Assembly: GCF_002277895.1 (NCBI RefSeq)
Contig: NZ_CP023000.1
Span: 1,302,001-1,366,000, forward strand
Reading direction: 5' to 3'
DNA length: 64,000 nt
Source of the DNA: Rhizobium sp. 11515TR
GTDB taxonomy: Bacteria; Pseudomonadota; Alphaproteobacteria; Rhizobiales; Rhizobiaceae
Below are positions 17,605 through 26,640 of this stretch, piece by piece. The position numbers and the translations under genes are program-made. The notes beneath the pieces were generated by a model, which had not been told where the DNA came from, did no database searches, and saw only the letters and a program-made list of their open reading frames with translations. How positions within the stretch are numbered: position 1 is the first letter of the stretch; the number at the start of each line of letters is the position of its first letter.

Positions 17605-18489
17605 TTACGCGACGGGATGGTTCGCCATGCGCTCCAGCGCCTTGACGAGACCGGAATGATCGAGCCCGCTATCGCCATTGGCGGCGCATTGGTTGAAGAG
17701 TTCCTGCGTTGCCGCGGTGTTCGGCAGCGAGACGCCGAGCGCCTTGGCACCCTGCAGCGCAAGGTTCAAATCCTTCTGATGCAGCGAGATGCGGAAACCG
17801 GGCTCGAAGGTGCGCTTGATCATGCGCTCGCCATGCACTTCGAGGATGCGCGAGGAGGCAAAACCACCCATCAGGGCCGAGCGTACGCGGGCCGGATCGG
17901 CACCGGCCTTGGAGGCGAAGACAAGTGCCTCCGACACGGCCTCGATCGTCAATGCGACAATGATCTGGTTGGCGACCTTGGTGACCTGGCCATCGCCGCA
18001 ATCACCGACGAGCGTGATGTTCTTGCCCATCAGCTGGAAGAGCGGCAGCGCCCGCTCGAAACTGGCTTCAGAACCGCCGGCCATGATGGAAAGCGAGGCG
18101 TTCTTGGCGCCGACTTCGCCACCGGAAACCGGCGCGTCGATATATTCAGCGCCGGTCTCGCGAATCTTTCTGGCGAATTCTTTGGTCTCGATCGGCGAGA
18201 TCGAGCTCATATCGATGACGAGCTTGTCCTTGGACAAGCCGTAGGCAACGCCGTTCTCGCCGAAGAGCACGTCCTTGACCTCAGGCGTATCCGGCAGCAT
18301 CAGTATGATGGTGTCGACGGTTTCGGCGAGCGCCTTCGGCGTTTCGACGAATTGCAGGCCGTTGTCGAGCAGCTCCTGGCGCGGCGGAATGGCAAACTTC
18401 GATGTGACGACGATGTGGCCGGCATTTTGCAGATGACGCGCCATGGGAGTACCCATGATGCCGAGGCCGATAAATCCGATATGTGCCAT
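17605..18489 (-). CDS. glxR: 2-hydroxy-3-oxopropionate (tartronate semialdehyde) reductase
   Basis: It reduces tartronate semialdehyde to glycerate with NAD(P)H. The 294-residue protein opens with the Rossmann motif GFIGLGIMGTPMARHL. It has the substrate loop DAPVSGGEVGAKN at about residue 120 and the catalytic-lysine region VTKVANQIIVALTIEAVSEAL near residue 170, all typical of the beta-hydroxyacid dehydrogenase family. Its place between hyi and ttuD in the glyoxylate operon fixes the substrate. The start has a good GGAG site; the hyi stop is 5 bases upstream. Confidence 0.93.
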   Translation of the reverse strand: MAHIGFIGLGIMGTPMARHLQNAGHIVVTSKFAIPPRQELLDNGLQFVETPKALAETVDTIILMLPDTPEVKDVLFGENGVAYGLSKDKLVIDMSSISPIETKEFARKIRETGAEYIDAPVSGGEVGAKNASLSIMAGGSEASFERALPLFQLMGKNITLVGDCGDGQVTKVANQIIVALTIEAVSEALVFASKAGADPARVRSALMGGFASSRILEVHGERMIKRTFEPGFRISLHQKDLNLALQGAKALGVSLPNTAATQELFNQCAANGDSGLDHSGLVKALERMANHPVA

Positions 18490-18494
18490 GGTTA

Positions 18495-19310
18495 TTAGCT
18501 CCTGATATTGAGAATGGCGGCGCCTTCGGCGTGGTGTCCGGCTGCCGCAAACCAGCCGAGCCCAGCCGCGGTCGTGGTGCGCGGCTTGTATTCGCAGCCG
18601 ATCCAGCCGTCATAGCCAAGCGCGTCGAGCGCTTCAAAGACAAAGGGGTAGGCGATCTCGCCGGTGCCCGGTTCGTTGCGACCGGGATTGTCGGCAAGCT
18701 GCACATGCGCAATCCGTGCCTGATGCTTCTTGAAGGTGCCGATCAGTTCGCCCTCGGTGCGCTGCTGGTGATAGAGGTCGTACTGAATGAACAGGTTGTC
18801 GCTGCCGACCTCGGCGATGATCGCGGCCGCCTGGCCCGGCGTGTTCAGATAAAAACCCGGAATGTCGAACCGATTGATCGGCTCGATCAGCAGGCGGATC
18901 CCGTGCTTGCTGAGCTCTTCCGCCGTATATTTGAGGTTGACGACGAAAGTGGTCCGCAGCACCTCATCGGGCACGCCGGCCGGCGCGATGCCGGAAAGGC
19001 AATTGATCTGGCGGCAGCCGAGAGCCGTGGCATAGTCGATCGCCGAGGCAACGCCGCGGCGGAATTCGTCGATACGATCGGGCAGGATTGCGATCCCCCG
19101 CTCGCCGCCGGCCCAGTTGCCGGCGGGCAGATTGTGCAGCACCTGGATCAGGCCATGACGATCGAGTTCGGTGCGCAGCGCTTCCTTCGCAAAATCATAG
19201 GGAAACAGATATTCGACGCCCTTGAAGCCCGCCTTGGCGGCCAGCGCGAAGCGATCCAGAAACGGCGCTTCGGTGAAAAGCATGGTGAGATTGGCCGCAA
19301 ACTTCGGCAT
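18495..19310 (-). CDS. hyi: Hydroxypyruvate isomerase
   Basis: This is a 271-residue TIM-barrel protein of the AP-endonuclease-2/xylose-isomerase-like fold. It starts MPKFAANLTMLFTEAPFLDR and has the metal-site stretches LLIEPINRFDIPGFYLN at about residue 140 and QYDLYHQQRTEGEL near 175. Hyi interconverts hydroxypyruvate and tartronate semialdehyde. It lies between gcl and glxR with 12- and 5-base gaps. AAGGAG lies ahead of the ATG. Confidence 0.93.
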   Translation of the reverse strand: MPKFAANLTMLFTEAPFLDRFALAAKAGFKGVEYLFPYDFAKEALRTELDRHGLIQVLHNLPAGNWAGGERGIAILPDRIDEFRRGVASAIDYATALGCRQINCLSGIAPAGVPDEVLRTTFVVNLKYTAEELSKHGIRLLIEPINRFDIPGFYLNTPGQAAAIIAEVGSDNLFIQYDLYHQQRTEGELIGTFKKHQARIAHVQLADNPGRNEPGTGEIAYPFVFEALDALGYDGWIGCEYKPRTTTAAGLGWFAAAGHHAEGAAILNIRS

Positions 19311-19322
19311 GTTATTTCTCCT

Positions 19323-21107
19323 TCAGTCCAACAGAGCGAGGATCGCGGTCGGTGCATCCTCGCCGCGTTCGGCAAGTTCCTCGAACTCGACGACCGAATT
19401 GATGTCGGCGCCCATGGCGATGTTGGTGACACGCTCCAAGATGAACTCGATGACGACGGGAACCTGATGCTCCGCCATCAGCTGCTTTGCAGTCGTGAAC
19501 GCTTCCTGAAACTCGTTCGGGCTGCGCACGCGGATCGCCTTGCAGCCAAGCCCTTCGGCAACGGCGACATGGTCGACGCCATAGCCCGGCTCCGCGTCAT
19601 CGGATGCGTTTATGTTCTCGAAGGCGAGGCTGACTTCGAAATCCATGTTGAAGCCGCGCTGGGCTTGGCGGATGAGGCCGAGATAGGAATTGTTCACGAC
19701 CACATGCAGATATGGAAGCTTGTGTTGCGCCCCGACGGCGAGCTCCTCGATGAGGAACTGGAAGTCGTAATCGCCTGACAGTGCGACGATCGGGCGGTCC
19801 GGATCGGCGGCACGCACGCCGAGCGCTGCCGGCAGGGTCCAGCCGAGCGGGCCGGCCTGGCCGCAATTGATCCAGTTGCGCGGCTTGTAGACATGCAGGA
19901 ACTGTGCGCCGGCGATCTGGCTAAGCCCGATGGTCGAGACATAGCAGGTGTCGCGATCGAAGGCCTTGTTCATCTCCTCGTAAACGCGCTGCGGCTTTAG
20001 CGGCGTTTGGTCGAAATGCGTCTTGCGCAGCATGGTGCGCTTGCGGTCGCGGCATTCCTCCGCCCAGGCCGACCAGTCGCGCAGCTTGCCTTCGGTCTTC
20101 CATTCCGTCGCAACGTCGAGGAAGAGCTTCAGCGCGGCACCGGCATCCGAGACGATACCGAAATCAGGAGCGAAGACACGGCCGATCTGGGTTGGCTCGA
20201 TATCGACATGAACGAAGGTGCGACCCTCGGTGTAGGTCGAGACATTGCCGGTATGGCGGTTTGCCCAGCGATTGCCGATGCCGAGGACGAAATCGGAGGC
20301 AAGCAGCGTCGCATTGCCATAGCGATGCGAGGTCTGCAGCCCGCACATGCCGGCCATCAGCGGGTGGTCGTCCGGGATCGTGCCCCAGCCCATCAGCGTC
20401 GGAATGACCGGAATGCCGGTGATCTCGGCAAATTCCACCAGCAGGTCGGAAGCATCGGCATTGATGATGCCGCCGCCTGCGACGATCAACGGCCGCTCGG
20501 CCGCATTCAGCATGGCAAGCGCCTTTTCGGCCTGTGCCCGCGTCGCCGAGGGCTTATAGGGGGCGAGCGGCGCATAGGTTTCGATATCGAACTCGATTTC
20601 AGCGAGCTGGACGTCGACAGGCAGATCGATGAGGACCGGGCCGGGGCGACCCGAGCGCATCGTATGGAATGCCTTTTGGAAGACGTAAGGAACGAGCGCC
20701 GGCTCCATGACGGTCACGGCCCATTTGGTAACGGGGGCTGCGATCTTGGCGATATCGACGGCCTGGAAATCCTCTTTGTCGAGGCGCGCGCGCGGCGCCT
20801 GGCCGGTGATGCAGAGGATCGGGATCGAATCGGCAGAGGCCGAATAAAGGCCGGTGATCATGTCGGTGCCGGCAGGCCCCGACGTTCCGATGCACACACC
20901 GATATTGCCGGCGCGGGCGCGGGTGTAGCCCTCGGCCATATGGCTTGCGCCCTCGACATGACGGGCCAGCACATGGCGGATCGAACCACGTGCCTTCATT
21001 GCCGAATAGAAGGGGTTGATCGCAGCGCCGGGAACGCCGAAGGCGCAATTGACGCCTTCCTTTTCCAGAACCAGCACTGCGGCATCGACTGCACGCATCT
21101 TCGCCAT
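19323..21107 (-). CDS. gcl: Glyoxylate carboligase
   Basis: Gcl condenses two glyoxylate molecules to tartronate semialdehyde and CO2 using thiamine diphosphate. The product has 594 residues, close to the E. coli enzyme. The segment NCAFGVPGAAINPFYSAM has Val where most ThDP enzymes have the catalytic Glu, a hallmark of Gcl. The cofactor motif begins GDYDFQFLIEE and closes with VVNNSYLG near residue 450. GGAGG lies 8 bases before the ATG at 21107; the frame extends to 21143 but without a better site. It leads the gcl-hyi-glxR-ttuD operon and is divergent from an IclR regulator. Confidence 0.95.
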   Translation of the reverse strand: MAKMRAVDAAVLVLEKEGVNCAFGVPGAAINPFYSAMKARGSIRHVLARHVEGASHMAEGYTRARAGNIGVCIGTSGPAGTDMITGLYSASADSIPILCITGQAPRARLDKEDFQAVDIAKIAAPVTKWAVTVMEPALVPYVFQKAFHTMRSGRPGPVLIDLPVDVQLAEIEFDIETYAPLAPYKPSATRAQAEKALAMLNAAERPLIVAGGGIINADASDLLVEFAEITGIPVIPTLMGWGTIPDDHPLMAGMCGLQTSHRYGNATLLASDFVLGIGNRWANRHTGNVSTYTEGRTFVHVDIEPTQIGRVFAPDFGIVSDAGAALKLFLDVATEWKTEGKLRDWSAWAEECRDRKRTMLRKTHFDQTPLKPQRVYEEMNKAFDRDTCYVSTIGLSQIAGAQFLHVYKPRNWINCGQAGPLGWTLPAALGVRAADPDRPIVALSGDYDFQFLIEELAVGAQHKLPYLHVVVNNSYLGLIRQAQRGFNMDFEVSLAFENINASDDAEPGYGVDHVAVAEGLGCKAIRVRSPNEFQEAFTTAKQLMAEHQVPVVIEFILERVTNIAMGADINSVVEFEELAERGEDAPTAILALLD

Positions 21108-21167
21108 GGGATTTCCTCCGTTTCTGGATCGAAGGTACCGCATAGGTGAACGAGTGCAATCTTAAAA

Positions 21168-21205
21168 TGGAAATCAATCCCATCATATGGAAATAAACAT
21201 TTTCA
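21168..21205. promoter_or_regulatory. Candidate IclR-type operator between gcl and iclR
   Basis: ATGGAAAT occurs twice, starting at 21167 and 21187, exactly 20 bases apart. The second copy is part of a near-palindrome, TGGAAATAAACATTTTCA (21188-21205). E. coli AllR, an IclR-family regulator of gcl, recognises A/T-rich TGGAAA-type palindromes, so this is a reasonable operator for the adjacent regulator. Confidence 0.5.
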
Positions 21206-21301
21206 ACAAATCTGGAACAATCGGAGCGAAGCGGATATGTCATGAAGCCCAAGCGGGTCGCGCCGAATTGTGCGGCATGCGTTTGGTCTAAAGTGAGCGT
21301 C

Positions 21302-22129
21302 ATGGTGGAAAATCGGGAAAAGACGAAGGGCAGACCGGGGCGGAAACCGGCAGGGAACGCGGCGGCTTCATCGGTCCAGGTGCTCGATCGTAGTCTGAAA
21401 CTCTTGGAGCTGGTGGCGGAAGCCGACGTCGCGGTTTTGACCGATCTCGCCGACAGATCGGCCATGGCGCCTTCCACCGTCCACCGGCTGCTGACCTCTC
21501 TAGCTCAGCACGGCATGGTGGCGCATGATGCTGAGACGGGTGCCTGGACGATCGGGGTGAAAGCCTTCGAGATCGGAACGGCCTACTTACGCTTCCGTAA
21601 GCTTGGCACAATCAGCCGGCCTTTCCTCAAGCAGCTGATGGAGGCGTCCGGTGAGACCGCTAATATTGCCATCGAGGAAGATGGCGACATCGTCTTCATC
21701 TCCCAGGCGGAAAGCCATGCGCCGATGCGCGCTTTCTTCCGCCCCGGCCGCCGTGGGCCGATCCATGCGTCGGGTATCGGCAAGGCGATCCTTTCCACCT
21801 GGCCGGACAGCCAGATAGAGGCTTTGCTCAAAGGGCGGTCGTTGCAGCATTTCACCGATAAGACCCGCGATACGCTGCCCGTGCTGCTTACGGATATGGC
21901 CGAGATCCGCTCGCGCGGCTGGTCGATCGACGATGAAGAACACACGCTCGGCATGCGATGCGTCGCCGCGCCGATCTTCGACGAATATGGCGAGGCTGTT
22001 GCTGGCATCTCAATTTCAGGCCCGGCTGTGCGGCTGCCGGATGAAAGGGTTGCTGCGCTTGGTCCTGCTGTGCGGGCCGCGGCGGAAGAATTGACGAAGG
22101 CGATGGGCGGACGCTCGAAGCGGGCTTGA
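21302..22129 (+). CDS. IclR-family regulator of the glyoxylate operon
   Basis: From the ATG at 21302 the product has 275 residues; an ATG at 21242 would add twenty with no better ribosome-binding site. A winged helix-turn-helix occupies about residues 25-85 (VLDRSLKLLELVAEAD, then APSTVHRLLTSLAQHGMV). It is followed by the IclR effector domain, with PIHASGIGKAILS near 150 and DEEHTLGMRCVAAPIFDEYG near 215. It is divergent from gcl, so it probably senses glyoxylate, allantoin or a similar intermediate, as AllR does. It converges with guaD across a hairpin. Confidence 0.85.
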   Translation: MVENREKTKGRPGRKPAGNAAASSVQVLDRSLKLLELVAEADVAVLTDLADRSAMAPSTVHRLLTSLAQHGMVAHDAETGAWTIGVKAFEIGTAYLRFRKLGTISRPFLKQLMEASGETANIAIEEDGDIVFISQAESHAPMRAFFRPGRRGPIHASGIGKAILSTWPDSQIEALLKGRSLQHFTDKTRDTLPVLLTDMAEIRSRGWSIDDEEHTLGMRCVAAPIFDEYGEAVAGISISGPAVRLPDERVAALGPAVRAAAEELTKAMGGRSKRA

Positions 22130-22136
22130 ACGTCTT

Positions 22137-22167
22137 CGCCGCCGTCTCCTATTCGGAGACGACGGCG
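22137..22167. terminator. Hairpin between convergent iclR and guaD
   Basis: A 13-bp stem with one mismatch (CGCCGCCGTCTCC and GGAGACGACGGCG) encloses a 5-base loop in the 62-base gap between the two stops. Neither strand has a strong T run, so efficiency is uncertain, but the position suits a bidirectional terminator. Confidence 0.6.
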
Positions 22168-22191
22168 CTGCCGGTCCGCCACGTTTATTGG

Positions 22192-23535
22192 TTAGGCGAG
22201 CTGCAATTGCTCGCGTACGATCGTGTCTGCTTTCTTGCCTTTGGTCTTCATCGCCTTGCCGGCGACATAGACTTCGGCAATGCAACGATCATCGCCCATG
22301 GTCTGCAGGATGAAGAGTTCTTCGGCCAATGAGGTCGCGGTGCGCATGCGGAATTCCATCGCCGACTTGGCGCTGGAATCAAGCACGACGATATCGGCAT
22401 CCGCACCTGGCTGCAGCGAGCCGATGTGGCTTTCGAGGCCGAGCGCCAGGGCGTTGCCGCGCGTCATGCGATAGAAAGAGTTGAACGGCGTCAGTCTTTG
22501 TCCTTGCAGGTGCAACACCTTGTAGGCCTCGTCCATCGTTTCCAACATGGAAAAGCTGGTCCCGGCGCCGACATCGGTTGCAACCGACCAGCGTGCGCCA
22601 AGCCTGTCAAACTCCGCGGCGTTGAAGAGCCCGGAGCCGAGGAAGAGGTTGGAGGTGGGGCAGAAGACGCCGACCGCGCCAGTTTCGGCGAGCACCGCGA
22701 CTTCCCGTTCGCTCATATGGATGCAATGGCCGAGCAGCATGCGGTCGTTGAGCAGATCATAGCGGGCATAGATATCCGTATAGTCCTTGGCCTCCGGATA
22801 GAGAGAGGTGGCAAAGGCGATCTCGTCCCGATTTTCCGAGAGATGCGTCTGGACATAGCAATCCGGGTGTTCGGCAACGAGCGCCTTGCTCATTTCCATC
22901 TGCTCGGGGGTCGAGGTAATCGCAAAGCGTGGGCTGATGGCATAATGCGCGCGTCCGCGGCGGTGCCATTTGTCGATCAGCCGCTTGGTCTCGTCATAGC
23001 CGCGCTGAGGCGTATCGCGCAGTGCGTCCGGCGCGTTGCGGTCCATCATCACCTTGCCGCCGATCATGCACATGCCGCGCGCTTCGGCTGCCGCGAAATA
23101 GGCATCGACGCTTTCCGGGTGCACCGAACAATAGGCGACGGCCGTCGTCGTGCCATTGGACAGAAGTTCGTCCATGAAACGGTCGGCGACTTCGGCCGCG
23201 TGGGCGGCGCGAGCAAACTTCTGTTCCTCGACAAAAATGTATGTATTCAGCCACTCAAGCAGCTGGGCGCCATAAGACGCGATCGCTTGCGTCTGCGGGA
23301 AATGCAGGTGCGTGTCGATAAAGCCCGGCAGGATGAGGTTCGGACGGTGATCCGCGATCCTGACGCCGGCATCGGCCAGCCTGCGAATGTCGCCATAGGT
23401 ACCGATTTCCACGATCTTGCCGTCGCGTACGAAGACCGCGCCGTCCTCGATATAGCGATAGGAGGCGATATCGTCGACGCCTTGCGGCTCGGCAAGGAAG
23501 GTCAGCACGCGGCCACGGATCAGGATTTCGTTCAT
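22192..23535 (-). CDS. guaD: Guanine deaminase
   Basis: GuaD converts guanine to xanthine and ammonia, feeding xanthine dehydrogenase. The 447-residue amidohydrolase has the family motif LPGFIDTHLHFPQTQ near residue 68, the metal-site segments YVQTHLSENRDE (near 210) and LGHCIHMSE (near 245), and SVATDVGAGTSFSM near 330. GGGGAGA precedes the ATG at 23535. The frame is open further upstream, but that part lies antisense or out of frame inside puuD. Its ATG overlaps the puuD stop as ATGA, so puuD and guaD are one transcript. Confidence 0.94.
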   Translation of the reverse strand: MNEILIRGRVLTFLAEPQGVDDIASYRYIEDGAVFVRDGKIVEIGTYGDIRRLADAGVRIADHRPNLILPGFIDTHLHFPQTQAIASYGAQLLEWLNTYIFVEEQKFARAAHAAEVADRFMDELLSNGTTTAVAYCSVHPESVDAYFAAAEARGMCMIGGKVMMDRNAPDALRDTPQRGYDETKRLIDKWHRRGRAHYAISPRFAITSTPEQMEMSKALVAEHPDCYVQTHLSENRDEIAFATSLYPEAKDYTDIYARYDLLNDRMLLGHCIHMSEREVAVLAETGAVGVFCPTSNLFLGSGLFNAAEFDRLGARWSVATDVGAGTSFSMLETMDEAYKVLHLQGQRLTPFNSFYRMTRGNALALGLESHIGSLQPGADADIVVLDSSAKSAMEFRMRTATSLAEELFILQTMGDDRCIAEVYVAGKAMKTKGKKADTIVREQLQLA

Positions 23536-24770
23536 TGGGTTTTCTCCCCATTGACGGCACTTTCGTACCAGGAGACGAGCAGGCGGCGCTCCTCGTCGGT
23601 TATGTGAGAGGCGTTGGCCGGCGGCATGGCGTGGCTGCGGCCGGCCTGCAGGTAGATCTCGCGCGCATGGGCGGCGATATCGCGATCGGTTTCGAAGACG
23701 ACGCCCTTGGGAGGGGCGATGATGCCCTCCCAGCTCGGCTCCTTCGCATGGCACATGGAGCAGCGCCCCATGATAGTGTCGCGAACTTTGGGGAACGCCT
23801 CTGCTGCGATGAAGGGCTGCTGGATGGCAGAGATCTTCGTTGTGGGTTCGCCGGTCAGCATCTTCGGCACTGTGGAAAGCCACATGATGATGATGAACAG
23901 CACGACGGTGATCAACCAGGTCCATGTCGGGTTGCCGGCATTGGCGTGGCGGGTGTTGAACCAGTGGCGGATCGTGACACCCATCAGGAAGACGAGCGAG
24001 GCGATGATCCAGTTGAACTGCGTGCCGAAGGCCAGCGGGTAGTGGTTCGACAGCATCAGGAACAGCACCGGCAGCGTCAGGTAGTTGTTATGCGTGGAGC
24101 GTTGTTTGGCGATCCTGCCGTATTTCGCATCTGGCGTACGCCCGGCAAGCAGGTCGGCGACGACGATCTTCTGGTTCGGGATGATGATGAAGAAGACGTT
24201 GGCCGACATGATCGTCGCGGTGAAGGCGCCGAGATGCAGGAAGGCCGCGCGCCCGGTAAAGAGATGCGTATAGCCCCAGGCCACCGCGACCAGGATGAAA
24301 TAGAGCGCCACCATCAGCCGCGTATTGTCGTTGCCGAAGGGCGATTTGCAAATCAGGTCGTATAGGAGCCAGCCGCCGGCGATCGAGCAGAGCGAAATGG
24401 CGATCGCCACCGGCTTGGAGACGTCGAGTACGGCCGGGTCGATCATGTAGAGATCGGCGCCGGCGTAATAGACGAGACAAAGCATGCCGAAGCCCGACAG
24501 CCAGGTGACGTAGCTTTCCCATTTGAACCAGACGAGGTGGTCCGGCATGTTGGCCGGCGCCACCAGATACTTCTGGATATGATAGAAGCCGCCGCCGTGG
24601 ACCTGCCACTCCTCTCCGTAGGCTCCAGGCGGCAGCGCCGCATGCTTTTTGAGGCCGAGGTCGAGTGCCACGAAATAGAATGACGAACCGATCCAGGCGA
24701 TGGCGGTGATGACGTGCAGCCAGCGGACGGCGAATGTCAGCCAGTCCCAGGCGATGGCATATTCATACAT
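23532..24770 (-). CDS. puuD: Membrane urate oxidase PuuD with cytochrome c tail
   Basis: PuuD oxidises urate to 5-hydroxyisourate at the membrane and passes electrons to the respiratory chain rather than to oxygen. The 412-residue protein has about eight transmembrane helices (starting WDWLTFAVRWLHVITAIAWIG). It ends in a c-type cytochrome domain with the haem motif CSMCH near residue 340 and the axial Met in HAMPPANASHI. This is the DUF989-plus-cytochrome layout of PuuD. It lies upstream of guaD and is divergent from a LysR regulator. Confidence 0.93.
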   Translation of the reverse strand: MYEYAIAWDWLTFAVRWLHVITAIAWIGSSFYFVALDLGLKKHAALPPGAYGEEWQVHGGGFYHIQKYLVAPANMPDHLVWFKWESYVTWLSGFGMLCLVYYAGADLYMIDPAVLDVSKPVAIAISLCSIAGGWLLYDLICKSPFGNDNTRLMVALYFILVAVAWGYTHLFTGRAAFLHLGAFTATIMSANVFFIIIPNQKIVVADLLAGRTPDAKYGRIAKQRSTHNNYLTLPVLFLMLSNHYPLAFGTQFNWIIASLVFLMGVTIRHWFNTRHANAGNPTWTWLITVVLFIIIMWLSTVPKMLTGEPTTKISAIQQPFIAAEAFPKVRDTIMGRCSMCHAKEPSWEGIIAPPKGVVFETDRDIAAHAREIYLQAGRSHAMPPANASHITDEERRLLVSWYESAVNGEKTQ

Positions 24771-24925
24771 GGGAACTCCTCCCGGCCTTCATGGGCCTGA
24801 TCTTCACGGGACTGTTTGCCATCGGGTGATTTTCTCGAAAATCCCGGTGAATCCACCAACACTTTCAAAAAAATCTATAAGATGAACCCTGGTTTGTTCC
24901 GCGCGCCGATGTGGTAGAAAGAGCC

Positions 24926-25864
24926 ATGTCCTATCTTGATAATGTCCGCGTCTTCGTTCGCGTGGTCGAACTCGGTACTCTTTCGGCGGCAGGGCGCGAC
25001 CAGCGCGTCACGCCCGCGGTCGCGAGCAACCGCATCAAGGAGCTCGAGCGCCATCTTGGCGTGCGCCTCTTCAACCGCACGACACGTAAGCTCTCGCCGA
25101 CCGAACATGGTCGCGTTTTCTATGAAAAGGCCGTGAAGATCATTGAGGCCGTCAATGAGGCGGAAGCGGCGATTGCCGATCTCTCTCGCAATCCGAAGGG
25201 GTCGCTGAGGATCACAGCGCCGCTCGGCATCGGCCGGCGGCTGATCGCCTCGGGCATTCCGGAATTTCACGACAAATATCCGGATATCGAAGTCCGCTTG
25301 CGCCTGTCCGACCATAATGTCGATATCCTGGCCGAAGGCGTCGACGTCGCCTTCAAGCTCGGCGTGCTCGAGGATTCAAACCTGCGCATGCGCGGCATCC
25401 TCAATTGCGAGCGGGTGCTGTGCGCTTCGCCTGCCTATCTTGCAAGTCGTGGCGTGCCGGCGAGCGCGGATGCCCTAATTGCCGACAAGCATGACTGTCT
25501 TCTGCTGCGCTATCCCGGATCGAAGGAATATTACTGGACGCTGATGACGGCGGAAGGGGTCCGCAAGTTCGAGGTTGCAGGCCCCTATGACAGCGACGAC
25601 GGCGATGTGCTGACACAATGGGCGCTGGAAGACCGCGGCATCATCAACAAGCCGCTGTTCGAGGTGAAGGCCTATCTCAGGGAAGGGCGATTGGTGGAGA
25701 TCCTCAAGGAGAGTCCGCCGGCGCCGGTTCAGCTCGCCGCCATCTATCCTCACAAGCGTTTCCAGGATCCGAAGGTCCGCCTCATGATCGATTTTATGGC
25801 GGAGCGCTGTCAGCGGCTCATCGGCAAGCTGCTCGAGGACGAGCCAGTGCTTGTGGCCTCGTGA
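24926..25864 (+). CDS. LysR-family transcriptional regulator
   Basis: The 312-residue protein has an N-terminal LysR helix-turn-helix (GTLSAAGRDQRVTPAVASNRIKELERHLGVRLFNR at about residues 17-51). A substrate-binding domain begins near LRITAPLGIGRRL at about residue 93. I start at the ATG at 24926, preceded by AAAGAG, rather than the GTG at 24911. It faces puuD-guaD across 155 bases, so control of purine catabolism is likely. The toxin-antitoxin pair follows it. Confidence 0.83.
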   Translation: MSYLDNVRVFVRVVELGTLSAAGRDQRVTPAVASNRIKELERHLGVRLFNRTTRKLSPTEHGRVFYEKAVKIIEAVNEAEAAIADLSRNPKGSLRITAPLGIGRRLIASGIPEFHDKYPDIEVRLRLSDHNVDILAEGVDVAFKLGVLEDSNLRMRGILNCERVLCASPAYLASRGVPASADALIADKHDCLLLRYPGSKEYYWTLMTAEGVRKFEVAGPYDSDDGDVLTQWALEDRGIINKPLFEVKAYLREGRLVEILKESPPAPVQLAAIYPHKRFQDPKVRLMIDFMAERCQRLIGKLLEDEPVLVAS

Positions 25865-25912
25865 TCCGAGGGCACAGATTGATCTGCGCTTGAATCAAGC
25901 CAGCGAGATCAT

Positions 25913-25934
25913 ATATGACTATTGGTAGTCATAT
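25913..25934. promoter_or_regulatory. Palindromic operator ahead of the antitoxin gene
   Basis: Perfect 9-bp arms ATATGACTA (25913-25921) and TAGTCATAT (25926-25934) flank TTGG. The site ends 11 bases before the antitoxin ATG and overlaps where its promoter should be. Phd-type antitoxins repress their own operon through such palindromes. Confidence 0.7.
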
Positions 25935-25945
25935 GGAGAACGGCT

Positions 25946-26197
25946 ATGAAGGAAATCCAGCTCAAGGATGCGAAGGCGACGCTTTCGGCCGTGGTCGATC
26001 AAGCGGTGGCCGGCGAGCCGACCGTTATTACCCGCCATGGCCGGAAGGAAGCGGTGCTGGTTTCCTTCGAGGAATGGCAACGCGTCTCCAGGGTACCTGA
26101 TTTCGCCGATCTGCTTCTCGCCTTTCCCGGCGAGCCCGCCGATATTCCGGAGCGATCGCGAAAACCCGCACGTTCATTGCGTGGAAACGGCTTCTGA
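25946..26197 (+). CDS. Phd/YefM-type antitoxin
   Basis: The 83-residue protein starts MKEIQLKDAKATLSAVVDQ and continues with GEPTVITRHGRKEAVLVS. This is the standard Phd/YefM DNA-binding fold of type II antitoxins, followed by a short toxin-binding tail. It should bind and neutralise the PIN toxin encoded 2 bases downstream and repress the operon through the palindrome just upstream. GGAG lies before the ATG at 25946. The frame is open from 25922, but that start would sit inside the operator. Confidence 0.85.
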   Translation: MKEIQLKDAKATLSAVVDQAVAGEPTVITRHGRKEAVLVSFEEWQRVSRVPDFADLLLAFPGEPADIPERSRKPARSLRGNGF

Positions 26198-26199
26198 TC

Positions 26200-26640
26200 T
26201 TGTATCTTCTGGATACCAATATCGTATCGGCCGATGCGCCGACCAAACGCCAAGTCGGCGTTGAGGCATTCGCGGCCTGGCTGCGCGCGAATAATGACCG
26301 GCTTTATCTTTCGGCGATCACCATCGCCGAGATCGAGGCAGGCATCGCCCGCATGGTTAGGATTGGGGCGACGACGAAGGCGGAGCACTTGCGCCGCTGG
26401 CTCGCTGCGGTGGAACATTTCTATGCCGGCCGTATCCTGCCCTTCGGAGTTGAGGAGGCGCGGCATGCTGGCCTGATGCTTGACCGGGCGCGTGCTCACG
26501 ACCCCGGCTTCGAGGACATTGCCATCGCTGCGACTGCTGCCGCTCATGGTTTCACCGTTTTGACGGCCAATGTGCGACATTTTGAACCGCTTGGCGTGCC
26601 TCTCGCCAATCCCTTAAAGCAGTTGCCTGTTATCCGATAA
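26200..26640 (+). CDS. PIN-domain toxin (VapC/FitB type)
   Basis: The 146-residue protein is a PIN-domain ribonuclease. Acidic residues expected at the active site are present: D in YLLDTNIVSA near the start, E in TIAEIEAGIARM near residue 45, and D in FEDIAIAATAAAHG near 108. A TANVRHFEPLG motif follows. The start is an unusual TTG at 26200, two bases after the antitoxin stop; no ATG or GTG is in frame upstream. That suggests coupled, low-level translation. Its last 11 bases overlap the 3' end of the convergent xdhC gene. Confidence 0.86.
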   Translation: MYLLDTNIVSADAPTKRQVGVEAFAAWLRANNDRLYLSAITIAEIEAGIARMVRIGATTKAEHLRRWLAAVEHFYAGRILPFGVEEARHAGLMLDRARAHDPGFEDIAIAATAAAHGFTVLTANVRHFEPLGVPLANPLKQLPVIR

